Shown here in pieces: positions 43,399-53,228 of a stretch of 64,000 nt of DNA (within the stretch, counting starts at the first letter, position 1; each line of letters opens with the position of its first letter). A program made the translations under genes and the position numbers. A model generated the notes under the pieces. That model did not search any database and had not been told where the DNA came from. It saw only the letters and a list, made by a program, of their open reading frames with translations. The DNA is from an uncultured Celeribacter sp. (GTDB taxonomy: Bacteria > Pseudomonadota > Alphaproteobacteria > Rhodobacterales > Rhodobacteraceae): positions 1,798,001 through 1,862,000 of the forward strand of contig NZ_OY781106.1 in the NCBI RefSeq assembly GCF_963676475.1. Reading direction: 5' to 3'.

Positions 43399-43803
43399 TC
43401 AGACCTGTTCCAACTCGATCAGACAGCCGTTGAAATCCTTCGGGTGAAGGAACAGCACCGGCTTGCCATGCGCCCCGATTTTCGGCTCGCCAGACCCAAG
43501 GACGCGCGCGCCCTCTTCCTTCAACTTGTCACGCGCGGCGAGGATGTCGTCGACCTCGTAGCAGATGTGGTGAATGCCACCCGCCGGGTTCTTGTCGAGG
43601 AACCCCTGGATCGGAGAGTCCTCACCCAGAGGATAGAGCAATTCGATCTTGGTGTTCGGCAGCTCGATAAAGACCACGGTCACACCATGATCCGGCTCGT
43701 CCTGCGGCGGGTTCACCTTGGCGCCCAGCGTGTTGGCGTATTGCGCGGATGCGGCTTTAAGGTCCGGCACGGCAATGGCGACGTGATTCAGGCGACCGAT
43801 CAT
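43399..43803 (-). CDS. mce: Methylmalonyl-CoA epimerase
   Basis: The 134-residue vicinal-oxygen-chelate enzyme interconverts (R)- and (S)-methylmalonyl-CoA in propionate and ethylmalonyl-CoA metabolism. The N-terminal GRLNHVAIAVPDL holds the first metal His. GIHHICYEVDDI supplies another, and LIELEQV near the end the glutamate. The ATG at 43803 fits the family start; the frame is open further upstream without conservation. It is adjacent to and probably cotranscribed with the DUF1467 gene. Confidence 0.94.
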   Translation of the reverse strand: MIGRLNHVAIAVPDLKAASAQYANTLGAKVNPPQDEPDHGVTVVFIELPNTKIELLYPLGEDSPIQGFLDKNPAGGIHHICYEVDDILAARDKLKEEGARVLGSGEPKIGAHGKPVLFLHPKDFNGCLIELEQV

Positions 43804-43980
43804 ATTTCTCTTCCTCCATGAAATATCCGCCCGTTTATCGCCCGAGACCGCGCCTCTCGCAAGGGATTTGCGGGCCGAATACTGCTCACAGTGCACAGGT
43901 TTGTCGCAGAACGCTCTAGGTTAACCAGTCATTCACCAGTTCTGAGGTTTACTCCGAGTCGCACTGGATGGAGCTGAACA

Positions 43981-44700
43981 ATGAGTGATGAACTTGAACG
44001 CCTGTTAACGATACAGGCCCCGACCGCGGAGCGCCCGCTCCTTGGACTGACCGTTTTGGTTGTCGAAGACAGCCGATTTGCCTCTGAGGCGATGCGGCTT
44101 TTGTGTCTGCGCTCCGGCGCGCGCATTCGTCGTGCTGACAGCCTCACCTCGGCACGCAAGCATCTGCGCGTGTATCGCCCGAATGTGGTGATTGTCGATC
44201 TCGGCCTGCCGGACGGCTCCGGCACGGAGTTGATCGACGAGCTGACACATGCCCGCCCGCGTGTCGATGTGGTCCTCGGCATGTCCGGCGACAGCGGGGC
44301 GGAAGCTCTGGCGATTGCGGCCGGTGCCGACGGGTTCATCGAAAAACCGATTTCGTCTCTCGGCGCCTTTCAGGAATGCGTTCTCTCCTGTCTGCCCGAA
44401 GACGTGCGCCCCGAGGGGCTTCATGCCGTCAGCGACGATATGATCAGCCCCGATCCCATCGCGCTTCAGGACGATTTCGTCCATATCGCCGATCTTCTGA
44501 CCACCGATGGCGGCGAGGATCTTTTGGATTACATCGCGCAGTTTCTGTCCGGTGTCGCACGCACGGCGGGCGATGCGGAGATGGAAGTGGCCGCAAAAGC
44601 GCTTGTGTATCATCGCGAAAAAGGCCTGCCCTATGGCTCCGACGTGGCGCGGATCGCGGGGCTTGTGCAATCCCGGATCGAGCCGCGCAAAGCCGTCTGA
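43981..44700 (+). CDS. Single receiver-domain response regulator
   Basis: The 239-residue protein has a CheY-like receiver domain at about 22-140 with the acidic pocket (E29, D30), phospho-acceptor Asp73 in VIVDLGLPDGSG, Ser102 and the conserved Lys122 in IEKP. The C-terminal 100 residues are helical with no DNA-binding motif, so output is probably by protein contact. No histidine kinase is adjacent. A bidirectional terminator separates it from aspS. Confidence 0.9.
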   Translation: MSDELERLLTIQAPTAERPLLGLTVLVVEDSRFASEAMRLLCLRSGARIRRADSLTSARKHLRVYRPNVVIVDLGLPDGSGTELIDELTHARPRVDVVLGMSGDSGAEALAIAAGADGFIEKPISSLGAFQECVLSCLPEDVRPEGLHAVSDDMISPDPIALQDDFVHIADLLTTDGGEDLLDYIAQFLSGVARTAGDAEMEVAAKALVYHREKGLPYGSDVARIAGLVQSRIEPRKAV

Positions 44701-44723
44701 ACCGCGATAGGGTCCATCCATAG

Positions 44724-44757
44724 AAAAAGGGCACCGGAGTTTCCGCGCCCTTTTTTG
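44724..44757. terminator. Bidirectional terminator between the receiver gene and aspS
   Basis: AAAAAGGGC and GCCCTTTTTT arms, with an inner CGGA/TCCG pair, give T runs on both strands. Confidence 0.88.
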
Positions 44758-44785
44758 ATGTCTGTTTCTGCCTTGCCGAAGCGGC

Positions 44786-46579
44786 TTAGTCTTCCTGAGG
44801 AATAACCCGCAGGTTCAGCTCGCGGAGCTGTTCATTCGTGGGCTCCGACGGTGCGCCCATCATCAGATCTTCGGCGCGTTGGTTCATCGGGAAGAGCATC
44901 ACTTCGCGGATGTTGTCCTGATCGGCGAGGATCATCACCGCGCGGTCGATGCCAAGGGCACAGCCGCCGTGCGGCGGGGCACCGTATTGGAAGGCATTAA
45001 CCATGCCACCAAAGCGTTTCTCGACTTCGTCCTTGCCATAGCCCGCAAGCTCAAACGCCTTGAACATGATCTCCGGCTTGTGGTTCCGGATGGCGCCCGA
45101 CACCAATTCATAGCCGTTACACGCCAGGTCATACTGCCACCCCAGCACCTTGAGCGGATCGCCCAACAGCGCGTCCATTCCGCCCTGCGGCATGGAGAAG
45201 GGGTTGTGTTCAAAGTCAATCTTGCCGCTCTCTTCGTCCTGCTCGTAGATCGGGAAATCGACGATCCAGGCGAATTTGAACGCATCGCGCCAGTTCTCGT
45301 CCTCGGGCGCTTTCGGCGTCTCTTCCCAGATCACGGTGCGGGCCTTGCCGGCCACACGTTCAAAGGACTTCGGCTTGCCCCCCAAGAAGAAGGCAGCATC
45401 GCCCACTTCAAGACCCAACTGCTGACGGATCGCCTCGGTGCGTTCCGGGCCGATGTTTTTCGCGAGCGGACCGGCGGCTTCCATACCGTCGCCCTGATCG
45501 CGCCAGAAGATATAGCCCATCCCCGGCAGGCCCTCTTGCTGGGCGAATTTGTTCATCCGGTCGCAGAATTTGCGCGAACCGCCTTTCGGCGCCGGGATAG
45601 CACGGACTTCGTTGCCCTCTTGCTCAAGAAGCTTGGCGAAGATCGCAAAGCCAGAGCCACGGAAGTGTTCGGAGACGTCCTGCATCTTGATCGGGTTCCG
45701 AAGGTCCGGCTTGTCGGTGCCGTACCACAGCGCGGAATCGCGGTAGGAGATCTGCGGCCAATCGCGGTTCGATTTCCGGCCCTTGCCGAATTTGTCGAAC
45801 ATGTCGGCGATCACCGGCTCCATCACGTCAAAGATGTCCTGTTGCGTGACAAAGGACATTTCCATGTCGAGCTGGTAGAAATCCGTCGGCGAACGATCCG
45901 CACGCGGGTCTTCGTCACGGAAGCACGGCGCGATCTGGAAATATTTGTCGAAACCCGAGACCATCAGAAGCTGTTTGAACTGCTGCGGCGCCTGCGGTAG
46001 GGCGTAGAATTTGCCCGGATGCAGACGGGACGGCACCAAAAAGTCACGCGCGCCTTCGGGGGAAGAGGCGGTGATGATCGGCGTCTGGAATTCGTTGAAC
46101 CCGTTGCCCCACATGCGTTGACGCAGGTCTTGGACAACCTGAGAGCGCATCACCATGTTCTTCTGCATCTGCTCGCGGCGCAGATCGAGGTAGCGGTATT
46201 TGAGACGGGTCTCTTCCGGGTATTCCTGATCGCCGAAGACCATGAGCGGCAGTTCGGCAGCGGCGCCGAGGATTTCGAGATCACGCACGAAAACCTCGAT
46301 CTCGCCTGTCGGCAGTTTCGGGTTCACCAGCTCCGGGTCGCGTGCCTTCACCGTGCCGTCGATGCGGATACACCATTCGGAGCGGACTTTTTCCATCTCG
46401 GAAAACACCGGGCTGTCCGGGTCGCAGAGCACCTGCGTCATGCCATAGTGATCCCGCAGATCGACGAAAAGAATGCCGCCATGATCCCGGATGCGGTGCA
46501 CCCAGCCGGAGAGGCGCACGGTGTCGCCCACGTTGGAGTTGTTCAATTCGGCGCAGGTATGGCTGCGGTAGACATGCAT
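44786..46579 (-). CDS. aspS: Aspartyl-tRNA synthetase
   Basis: The 597-residue class II synthetase has an N-terminal OB anticodon-binding domain (VRLSGWVHRIRDHGGILFVDLRD), the catalytic core with the motif 2 arginine loop (IAPCFRDEDPRADR), the GAD insertion domain in the middle, and motif 3 (GCALGIDRAVMIL) near the end. The length fits the bacterial type. It charges tRNA-Asp in the cytoplasm; in bacteria that rely on amidation it may also charge tRNA-Asn. It is monocistronic. Confidence 0.97.
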   Translation of the reverse strand: MHVYRSHTCAELNNSNVGDTVRLSGWVHRIRDHGGILFVDLRDHYGMTQVLCDPDSPVFSEMEKVRSEWCIRIDGTVKARDPELVNPKLPTGEIEVFVRDLEILGAAAELPLMVFGDQEYPEETRLKYRYLDLRREQMQKNMVMRSQVVQDLRQRMWGNGFNEFQTPIITASSPEGARDFLVPSRLHPGKFYALPQAPQQFKQLLMVSGFDKYFQIAPCFRDEDPRADRSPTDFYQLDMEMSFVTQQDIFDVMEPVIADMFDKFGKGRKSNRDWPQISYRDSALWYGTDKPDLRNPIKMQDVSEHFRGSGFAIFAKLLEQEGNEVRAIPAPKGGSRKFCDRMNKFAQQEGLPGMGYIFWRDQGDGMEAAGPLAKNIGPERTEAIRQQLGLEVGDAAFFLGGKPKSFERVAGKARTVIWEETPKAPEDENWRDAFKFAWIVDFPIYEQDEESGKIDFEHNPFSMPQGGMDALLGDPLKVLGWQYDLACNGYELVSGAIRNHKPEIMFKAFELAGYGKDEVEKRFGGMVNAFQYGAPPHGGCALGIDRAVMILADQDNIREVMLFPMNQRAEDLMMGAPSEPTNEQLRELNLRVIPQED

Positions 46580-46682
46580 GGATTCAACCTTTGGGCAATC
46601 GGATCATTTGTGCCGATACACCTGCCCCAGCACGAAAAGTCAAGGGCGGTCCGCGCCCGCACAGAGCCTTGAGACGTCAGGT

Positions 46683-47795
46683 TTACCCCTGCCCCAGCGG
46701 CTGGCATGGCGACGCGTTCGGCACAAAGCGGTCTTTGTAGCGCAACAAGAGACCGTAAGCGGCACAGATCACGAGGATCGAGGCATAGCCATCCAAGGCA
46801 TAATGCCACCCCAAATAGACCGAGAGCACCAGATAGATCAGCACATAGAGCACAGCGATCAGGACGCTCGCCCCGCGCAGGACACGCAAGGCCCCTGTGG
46901 GCAGGCCGGCACCCGCCGTCACATCGCGCACCAGATGCATCAGATAGAGCGCCAAAACCGTCGCCATGCCCACATGCACCGACGGAAAGGCGGAAATGCC
47001 GGAGCCGACCATCTCGGTCTCTCCACTATAGGCGGCCCAGAGCTGCATCTTGATCGCCATGAGTGCCTCGGCATCCGCGCGCTGCACCACCGCCAAAGCC
47101 TCGCCATGCTGAGCCGCGGCCCCGCCCGGGAAGAGATCGGCGAAAATCGGACCGTAGGACATGAAACAAGCGGCGATCAGATTGCCGAGAACAATCCAAC
47201 AGCCCATCCAGAGAATCGTAAAGATGCGCCGACGCGCCACATTGGGGTCGAAGGCCATCAGGAACACCGGGAAATAGGTCGCCAGCACCACCCAGGAATT
47301 GAGGTAGAATCGCGACAGCGACGAGACATTCAGCCCGGAGAGCCAGGACACGAGGTGATGCGGCGTTTGTCCCAGATGCAGCGCCAGATCGGCCCGTGTC
47401 AAAACATCGTCCGCCCAAAAGGGCACCGCCTGCGACAGGTTGTTTTTCACGAGACCGAACATCAGCACGAAAACGGAACAATAAATCACCGCCGCCAGCG
47501 CCGACACTTTTTGCGCCCAGAGATGCCGACGCAGAGGCGCGATCAAAGCAAGCGCAAGACACGCGGCGACACAAAGCCAAACCGGCAAAACCTCCGCGAG
47601 CGTTTTGAAAAAGAACGGCAGGGATTCGCCCACGCCGGAGAGAACAATCAGCGGATTGATCCCGACGGACAGCAGGAACAGCCCCCCAACAGCGAAATAG
47701 AGCAATGTTCCGGTGGCCAAGACGCCCATGCGCGGAATCTCTGCCGAAACGCCGTGCGCCGCGGCGACAGTGTCGATGTCTGCCTGTTGCATCAT
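46683..47795 (-). CDS. PAP2-family membrane phosphatase/phosphotransferase
   Basis: The roughly 370-residue polytopic protein has about ten hydrophobic helices. The C-terminal third carries the PAP2_3-type active site: SAFPSVHVGMA (phosphatase motif 2) and a later YLGWHYALDGYA (motif 3) with the catalytic His/Asp pair. It resembles inositolphosphotransferase/Aur1-like enzymes, so a lipid head-group role is likely. The ATG pair at 47795/47792 is taken as the start; upstream in-frame sequence lacks conservation. Confidence 0.85.
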   Translation of the reverse strand: MMQQADIDTVAAAHGVSAEIPRMGVLATGTLLYFAVGGLFLLSVGINPLIVLSGVGESLPFFFKTLAEVLPVWLCVAACLALALIAPLRRHLWAQKVSALAAVIYCSVFVLMFGLVKNNLSQAVPFWADDVLTRADLALHLGQTPHHLVSWLSGLNVSSLSRFYLNSWVVLATYFPVFLMAFDPNVARRRIFTILWMGCWIVLGNLIAACFMSYGPIFADLFPGGAAAQHGEALAVVQRADAEALMAIKMQLWAAYSGETEMVGSGISAFPSVHVGMATVLALYLMHLVRDVTAGAGLPTGALRVLRGASVLIAVLYVLIYLVLSVYLGWHYALDGYASILVICAAYGLLLRYKDRFVPNASPCQPLGQG

Positions 47796-48052
47796 TTGCC
47801 CTGTTTTTACCCCATGTTCTCTTGAAGTGACTAAGAAATACGTCACGAGTGGGACAAGCTCTGGATGTTTCACGGGCATTTGCCGGTTTGCCCCCTCGAA
47901 GCTGAAGCGGACAGAAAGTTTTGCATCGCAAGAGGCAAAACCCCGCCCATCGGCCCTTGCGTCCGCGCCCGTCATGACTATAACCCACGACAATTTGCGC
48001 GCGCCCTGCTCGGCACGCGTCGAAGCTGCTCAAACATATTCCGGGGTCTGCC

Positions 48053-51000
48053 ATGCCGAAGAGAACCGATATTTCCTCCATCATGATCATTGGTGCGGGG
48101 CCGATCATCATCGGGCAAGCCTGTGAATTCGACTATTCCGGTGCGCAAGCCTGTAAGGCGCTCAAGGAAGAGGGCTACCGGGTCATTCTGGTGAACTCCA
48201 ACCCCGCGACGATCATGACCGACCCGGACATGGCCGATGCGACCTATATCGAGCCGATCACGCCGGAAGTCGTCGCCAAGATCATCGAGAAAGAGCGCCC
48301 AGATGCGCTTTTGCCGACCATGGGCGGTCAGACCGGTCTCAACACTTCGCTGGCGCTGGCCGACATGGGGGTTCTCGAAAAATTCAACGTCGAACTGATC
48401 GGCGCGAAACGCGAAGCCATTGAAATGGCAGAAGATCGCAAGCTGTTCCGCGAGGCGATGGACCGTCTCGGCATCGAGAACCCGAAAGCCGACATCGTCG
48501 CTGCGCCGAAGCTCGAGAGCGGCAAATACGACATCGGTGCGGGTATGAAGATCGCCATGGACTCGCTTGAGCACATCGGTCTTCCGGCGATCATCCGCCC
48601 GGCCTTCACATTGGGCGGCACCGGCGGCGGTGTGGCCTACAACCGCGACGACTACGAGAAAATCTGTCGCTCCGGCCTTGAGGCCTCTCCGGTGGCGCAG
48701 ATCCTCGTCGATGAATCGCTTCTGGGCTGGAAAGAATATGAGATGGAGGTGGTGCGCGACACCGCTGACAACGCCATCATCGTCTGTTCCATCGAGAACG
48801 TCGATCCGATGGGCGTGCACACCGGCGACTCGGTCACCGTGGCCCCCGCGCTCACGCTCACCGACAAAGAATATCAGATCATGCGGACGCATTCGATCAA
48901 CGTGCTGCGCGAGATCGGCGTCGAGACCGGCGGCTCCAACGTGCAATGGGCGGTGAATCCGGTCGACGGCCGCATGGTTGTGATCGAAATGAACCCGCGC
49001 GTGTCGCGCTCCTCGGCTCTGGCGTCGAAAGCCACGGGTTTCCCGATTGCGAAAATCGCAGCGAAACTGGCCGTGGGCTACACTTTGGATGAGCTGGACA
49101 ACGACATCACCAAGGTGACGCCCGCCTCCTTTGAGCCCACCATCGACTATGTCGTCACCAAAATTCCGAAATTCGCCTTCGAGAAATTCCCGGGCTCCGA
49201 ACCGAACCTCACCACCGCGATGAAATCCGTGGGCGAGGTCATGGCGATTGGCCGGAGCTTCCACGAGTCGATGCAAAAAGCGCTGTCCTCAATGGAATCG
49301 GGTCTCACCGGCTTTGACGAGATCGAACTGCCGGAAATGCCGAAAGCCGCCGACATTGTTGAGGCCGATGGTGCCGCGACCACGCTTCCGCGTATCCTTC
49401 TGGGCGCCGATGAGGCGGCGCAGCAGAAGATCGACAAATCCGTCACCCGTGAGCTGGCCAAGGCCACGCCGGACCGTCTGCGCGTCATTGCCCAAGCGAT
49501 GCGCTTTGGCTTCTCCGACGAGGAAATCCAAGAGATCAACAGCTTCGATCCCTGGTTCCTCGCCCGTATTCGCGAGATTCTCGTGGCCGAAGCCGAGATC
49601 AAACGCGATGGCCTTCCGGTCACCGAAGAGGGCCTGCGCAAGCTCAAGATGATGGGTTTCACCGACGCGCGTCTGGCGAAGCTGACCGGCCGCGACGAGG
49701 CCAATGTGCGCCGTGCGCGCCGCAACCTCGGTGTCACCGCCGTGTTCAAACGCATCGACACCTGTGCCGCCGAATTCGAGGCGCAAACGCCCTATATGTA
49801 TTCCACCTACGAGGCCCCGATGATGGGCGAAGTGGAATGCGAGGCACGGCCTTCGGATCGCAAGAAAGTCGTTATTCTGGGCGGTGGTCCGAACCGGATC
49901 GGCCAGGGTATCGAGTTCGATTATTGCTGCTGTCATGCCTGTTTCTCGCTGACCGAACAGGGTTACGAGACGATCATGATCAACTGTAACCCGGAGACCG
50001 TGTCGACCGATTACGACACCTCTGATCGCCTCTATTTCGAGCCGCTGACCTTTGAACACGTCATGGAAATCCTGCGTGTCGAACAGGAAAACGGCACGCT
50101 CCACGGCGTCATCGTTCAGTTCGGCGGTCAGACGCCGCTGAAACTCGCGAACGCTCTGGAGGCCGAAGGCATTCCGATCCTCGGCACCACGCCGGACGCG
50201 ATTGACCTGGCCGAAGACCGCGAGCGGTTCCAGGACCTCGTCAACCGTCTGGAGCTGAAACAGCCGACCAACGGCATCGCTTCCACCGACGCGGAAGCCA
50301 TTGAAATCGCGGCTGGTATCGGCTTCCCGCTGGTGATCCGCCCGTCTTACGTGTTGGGTGGTCGTGCGATGGAAATCGTCCGCGATATGGAGCAGCTCAA
50401 GCGCTACATCTCCTCTGCCGTGGTCGTCTCTGGCGACAGCCCGGTTTTGCTGGATCACTACCTCTCCGGCGCCACCGAGATCGACGTCGATGCGCTTTGC
50501 GATGGCGAGAAAGTTCACGTCGCGGGCATCATGCAGCACATCGAGGAAGCGGGCGTCCACTCCGGTGACAGCGCCTGTTCCCTGCCGCCCTACTCGCTCA
50601 AGCCCGAGATCATCGAAGAGCTGAAACGTCAGACCGAAGCGCTGGCGCTTGAACTCAACGTCGTGGGTCTCATGAACGTGCAATTCGCCGTGAAAGACGA
50701 CGTGATCTACCTCATCGAGGTGAACCCGCGCGCGTCCCGCACTGTGCCCTTTGTCGCGAAGGCCGTAAACAGCCCCATCGCCTCCATCGCCGCGCGCGTC
50801 ATGGCGGGTGAAAAGCTCGACACCTTCGATCTGGTCGCGCCCGAGGGGACGGGGCGTTTCGCCGTGAAAGAGGCGGTCCTGCCGTTTGCCCGTTTCCCGG
50901 GTGTGGACACCGTGCTCGGCCCGGAAATGCGGTCCACCGGCGAGGTCATGGGCGCAGACAAGAGCTTTGCGCGCGCTTTCCTCAAAGCGCAAATGGGGGC

Positions 51001-51412
51001 CGGCACCGATCTGCCGCGCTCGGGCAAGGTCTTCCTGTCGGTGAAGAACTACGACAAGAAACCGAAGATGGTCGAAGCGATGCAAACGCTTGTCGATCTG
51101 GGCTTCGAGATCGTCGCCACCCGTGGCACGGCGAAGTTCCTGAAAGAACATGGCATCGAAAGCCAGGTGGTGAACAAGGTGTACGAGGGCCGTCCGAACA
51201 TCGTCGACATGATGAAAAACGGCGAGATCGCCTTGGTGCTGAACACCACGGAAGGCAACCAGGCACTTGAAGATTCGCGCGAAATCCGCTCCGTCGCGCT
51301 TTACGACAAGATCCCGTATTTCACCACCGCCGCCGCCTCTCATGCCGCCGCCATGGCGATCAAGGCGCGCGAAGAGGGCGAGATCGAGGTGTTGAGCTTG
51401 CAGGACGTTTGA
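48053..51412 (+). CDS. carB: Carbamoyl-phosphate synthase, large subunit
   Basis: The 1,119-residue protein has the duplicated layout of CarB: two halves each with a pre-ATP-grasp domain (SSIMIIGAGPIIIGQACEFD at the start, VVILGGGPNRIGQGIEFDY near 605), two ATP-grasp domains, an oligomerisation domain between them and a C-terminal MGS-like allosteric domain (last 140 residues). It makes carbamoyl phosphate for arginine and pyrimidines, feeding ArgF, which lies at the other end of the window. carA is not in the window. A terminator follows. Confidence 0.98.
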   Translation: MPKRTDISSIMIIGAGPIIIGQACEFDYSGAQACKALKEEGYRVILVNSNPATIMTDPDMADATYIEPITPEVVAKIIEKERPDALLPTMGGQTGLNTSLALADMGVLEKFNVELIGAKREAIEMAEDRKLFREAMDRLGIENPKADIVAAPKLESGKYDIGAGMKIAMDSLEHIGLPAIIRPAFTLGGTGGGVAYNRDDYEKICRSGLEASPVAQILVDESLLGWKEYEMEVVRDTADNAIIVCSIENVDPMGVHTGDSVTVAPALTLTDKEYQIMRTHSINVLREIGVETGGSNVQWAVNPVDGRMVVIEMNPRVSRSSALASKATGFPIAKIAAKLAVGYTLDELDNDITKVTPASFEPTIDYVVTKIPKFAFEKFPGSEPNLTTAMKSVGEVMAIGRSFHESMQKALSSMESGLTGFDEIELPEMPKAADIVEADGAATTLPRILLGADEAAQQKIDKSVTRELAKATPDRLRVIAQAMRFGFSDEEIQEINSFDPWFLARIREILVAEAEIKRDGLPVTEEGLRKLKMMGFTDARLAKLTGRDEANVRRARRNLGVTAVFKRIDTCAAEFEAQTPYMYSTYEAPMMGEVECEARPSDRKKVVILGGGPNRIGQGIEFDYCCCHACFSLTEQGYETIMINCNPETVSTDYDTSDRLYFEPLTFEHVMEILRVEQENGTLHGVIVQFGGQTPLKLANALEAEGIPILGTTPDAIDLAEDRERFQDLVNRLELKQPTNGIASTDAEAIEIAAGIGFPLVIRPSYVLGGRAMEIVRDMEQLKRYISSAVVVSGDSPVLLDHYLSGATEIDVDALCDGEKVHVAGIMQHIEEAGVHSGDSACSLPPYSLKPEIIEELKRQTEALALELNVVGLMNVQFAVKDDVIYLIEVNPRASRTVPFVAKAVNSPIASIAARVMAGEKLDTFDLVAPEGTGRFAVKEAVLPFARFPGVDTVLGPEMRSTGEVMGADKSFARAFLKAQMGAGTDLPRSGKVFLSVKNYDKKPKMVEAMQTLVDLGFEIVATRGTAKFLKEHGIESQVVNKVYEGRPNIVDMMKNGEIALVLNTTEGNQALEDSREIRSVALYDKIPYFTTAAASHAAAMAIKAREEGEIEVLSLQDV

Positions 51413-51437
51413 GCGTCGGAGCCTTAAAAAACTTAAG

Positions 51438-51468
51438 AAACGCCCCGTGATTGCGGGGCGTTTTCTTT
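51438..51468 (+). terminator. Intrinsic terminator after carB
   Basis: CGCCCCG and CGGGGCG arms with a 6-nt loop followed by TTTTCTTTT. Confidence 0.9.
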
Positions 51469-51748
51469 TGCAGTGCAGCGAAAAATCTTGACTTCTCCCC
51501 CGCTCTCCCCCATGTGAACGGTATTCCTACCCCGTGCTGCCGCGTGAGCAGCCGCGTTTGACGCGCCGGGTGGAATATCGGGCGGTCTCTTTGACAGAGT
51601 GTGCCCGAAGGTTCCCAACATCACGCAAGGGGTCCGGCGGAAAGACGGGGTGGGCATATGGCACGCTCCGGTGACCTTTTCCGCGACCAACCAAGTGCCC
51701 GCAAAAGCGGGTGCGTCTAGCGTGTGGGCCTCCCACCAAAGGACAGAT
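51469..51748. other. Leader region of the DEAD-box helicase gene
   Basis: About 280 bp with no gene. It must contain the helicase promoter and a possibly long 5' leader; open frames here look random. Confidence 0.4.
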
Positions 51749-53053
51749 ATGACTGATTTTTCCATGCTCGGCCTCAAGCCGAAGCTGCTCGATGTCTTGA
51801 AAGAGATCGGCATCGAGACCCCCACCCCCATTCAAGCCCGCGCCATTCCCGAAGTGATGCAGGGCCGCGATGTGATGGGCCTCGCACAAACCGGGACGGG
51901 CAAGACGCTCGCCTTTGGCCTGCCGCTCATGCACATGTGTTACAGCGATGGCTCGAAACCCGCGCCCAAAACCGTCCGCGCACTGATTCTGGCGCCGACC
52001 CGCGAGCTGGTGAACCAGATCGCCGACGGGTTGTTCCCCTTCATCAAAGGCTCGCATCTCAAGCTCAACCGCGTCGTGGGCGGTGTGTCCATCAATGCGC
52101 AGATCAACCGTCTGGAGCGTGGCACCGATATTCTCGTCGCCACGCCGGGGCGTTTGATGGACCTGATCGACCGCAAAGCGGTACGTTTGGACGAAACCAC
52201 CTTCCTTGTCTTGGACGAAGCCGACCAGATGCTCGACATGGGCTTTATCCATGCGCTCCGTAAACTGGTGCCGATGTTGGCGAAAGAACGCCAGACCATG
52301 CTGTTCTCCGCCACGATGTCGAAAGACATGAACGAGATCGCGAAAAGCTACCTGACCTCGCCGATCCGCATCGAGGTGTCGCCTCCGGGCAAGGCTGCCG
52401 ACAAGATCGACCAGGAAGTGCACTTCATCCCGCAGCCGGACAAATACGAGCTGTTGAAAGAACTGCTCTGTGACCATGCCGACGAATTGGCTCTGGTGTT
52501 TTCCCGCACCAAACACGGCGCGGAGCGGATGGCGAAGAACCTCGTGCGCGACGGATTCGAAGCGGGCGCGATTCACGGCAACAAATCTCAGGGCCAGCGC
52601 GAACGCACCCTGGCGGCGGCGAAATCCGGCAAGCTCAAGGTGCTGGTCGCGACCGACGTGGCCGCGCGCGGGATCGACATCCCGGCGGTGCGTCACGTCT
52701 ATAACTACGAGTTGCCGAATGTGCCGGAGAACTTTGTGCACCGCATCGGGCGGACGGCGCGTGCGGGCCGTGACGGCAAGGCCGTGGCCTTCTGTTCGCC
52801 AACCGAATTGGACGATTTCCGTGCCATTGAAAAGGTGATGAAGATTCGCATTCCGATTGCGACTCCGGCCTCTTGGGCCGCCGACGGGATGAAGGCGGAA
52901 CCGAAGCCAAAACAGCAAGGCGGTCGTGGTGGTGGTGGTGGTCCGCGTGGCGCCAACTCGGGCGGCAAACCGCGCGCGAAACAGGGCGGAAACCCAGCCG
53001 GAAAACCGGGTGGCGCAAAAGGCCGTCCGTCCCGGCAAAGACGCCGCGGCTAA
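51749..53053 (+). CDS. DEAD-box RNA helicase (RhlE-like)
   Basis: The 434-residue helicase shows all DEAD-box motifs: Q motif (TPTPIQARAIP), I (AQTGTGKT, about 44-51), Ia (APTRELVNQI), II (DEAD, about 156), III (SAT), V (VATDVAARGIDI) and VI (HRIGRTARAG). The C-terminal 60 residues are a basic Gly/Lys/Arg/Pro-rich tail for RNA contact. It unwinds RNA in ribosome assembly or decay. Two large hairpins begin immediately after its stop codon. Confidence 0.95.
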   Translation: MTDFSMLGLKPKLLDVLKEIGIETPTPIQARAIPEVMQGRDVMGLAQTGTGKTLAFGLPLMHMCYSDGSKPAPKTVRALILAPTRELVNQIADGLFPFIKGSHLKLNRVVGGVSINAQINRLERGTDILVATPGRLMDLIDRKAVRLDETTFLVLDEADQMLDMGFIHALRKLVPMLAKERQTMLFSATMSKDMNEIAKSYLTSPIRIEVSPPGKAADKIDQEVHFIPQPDKYELLKELLCDHADELALVFSRTKHGAERMAKNLVRDGFEAGAIHGNKSQGQRERTLAAAKSGKLKVLVATDVAARGIDIPAVRHVYNYELPNVPENFVHRIGRTARAGRDGKAVAFCSPTELDDFRAIEKVMKIRIPIATPASWAADGMKAEPKPKQQGGRGGGGGPRGANSGGKPRAKQGGNPAGKPGGAKGRPSRQRRRG

Positions 53054-53055
53054 AG

Positions 53056-53094
53056 CGTTTTTCGTTTAATCTGAATCAGATTGAGCGAAAAACG
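53056..53094. repeat. Large hairpin directly after the helicase stop codon
   Basis: CGTTTTTCG (53056-53064) pairs with CGAAAAACG (53086-53094), and inside it AATCTGA/TCAGATT forms a further palindrome. It begins 3 nt after the stop codon and lacks a simple T run. Confidence 0.8.
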
Positions 53095-53118
53095 TTGCGA
53101 CACTGAATTGATCTTGCT

Positions 53119-53161
53119 GCGTTTTTCAAAAATTGAGTGCCTCAAGTTTTTTGAAAAACGC
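53119..53161. repeat. Second large hairpin after the helicase gene
   Basis: GCGTTTTTCAAAAATTGAG (53119-53137) pairs with CTCAAGTTTTTTGAAAAACGC (53141-53161) around a 3-nt loop, with a two-base bulge. It shares the GCGTTTTTC arm with the preceding hairpin. Confidence 0.8.
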
Positions 53162-53178
53162 TTTAAGGCAAAGACATG

Positions 53179-53206
53179 AAAAAGGCGGCTCCAAAGGCCG
53201 CCTTTT
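53179..53206. terminator. Bidirectional terminator
   Basis: GGCGGC and GCCGCC arms flanked by AAA and TTTT; it would stop the helicase transcript and the converging gene that ends at 53229. Confidence 0.85.
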
Positions 53207-53228
53207 CTACTTCTGGATCAAGAGCTTA

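Noticed and set aside
49289..51343. Open frame of 684 codons on the minus strand
   Set aside because: It is antisense to carB and has no family resemblance; high G+C leaves shadow frames open.
51527..53038. Open frame of 503 codons on the minus strand
   Set aside because: Antisense to the DEAD-box helicase; arginine/histidine-rich shadow composition.
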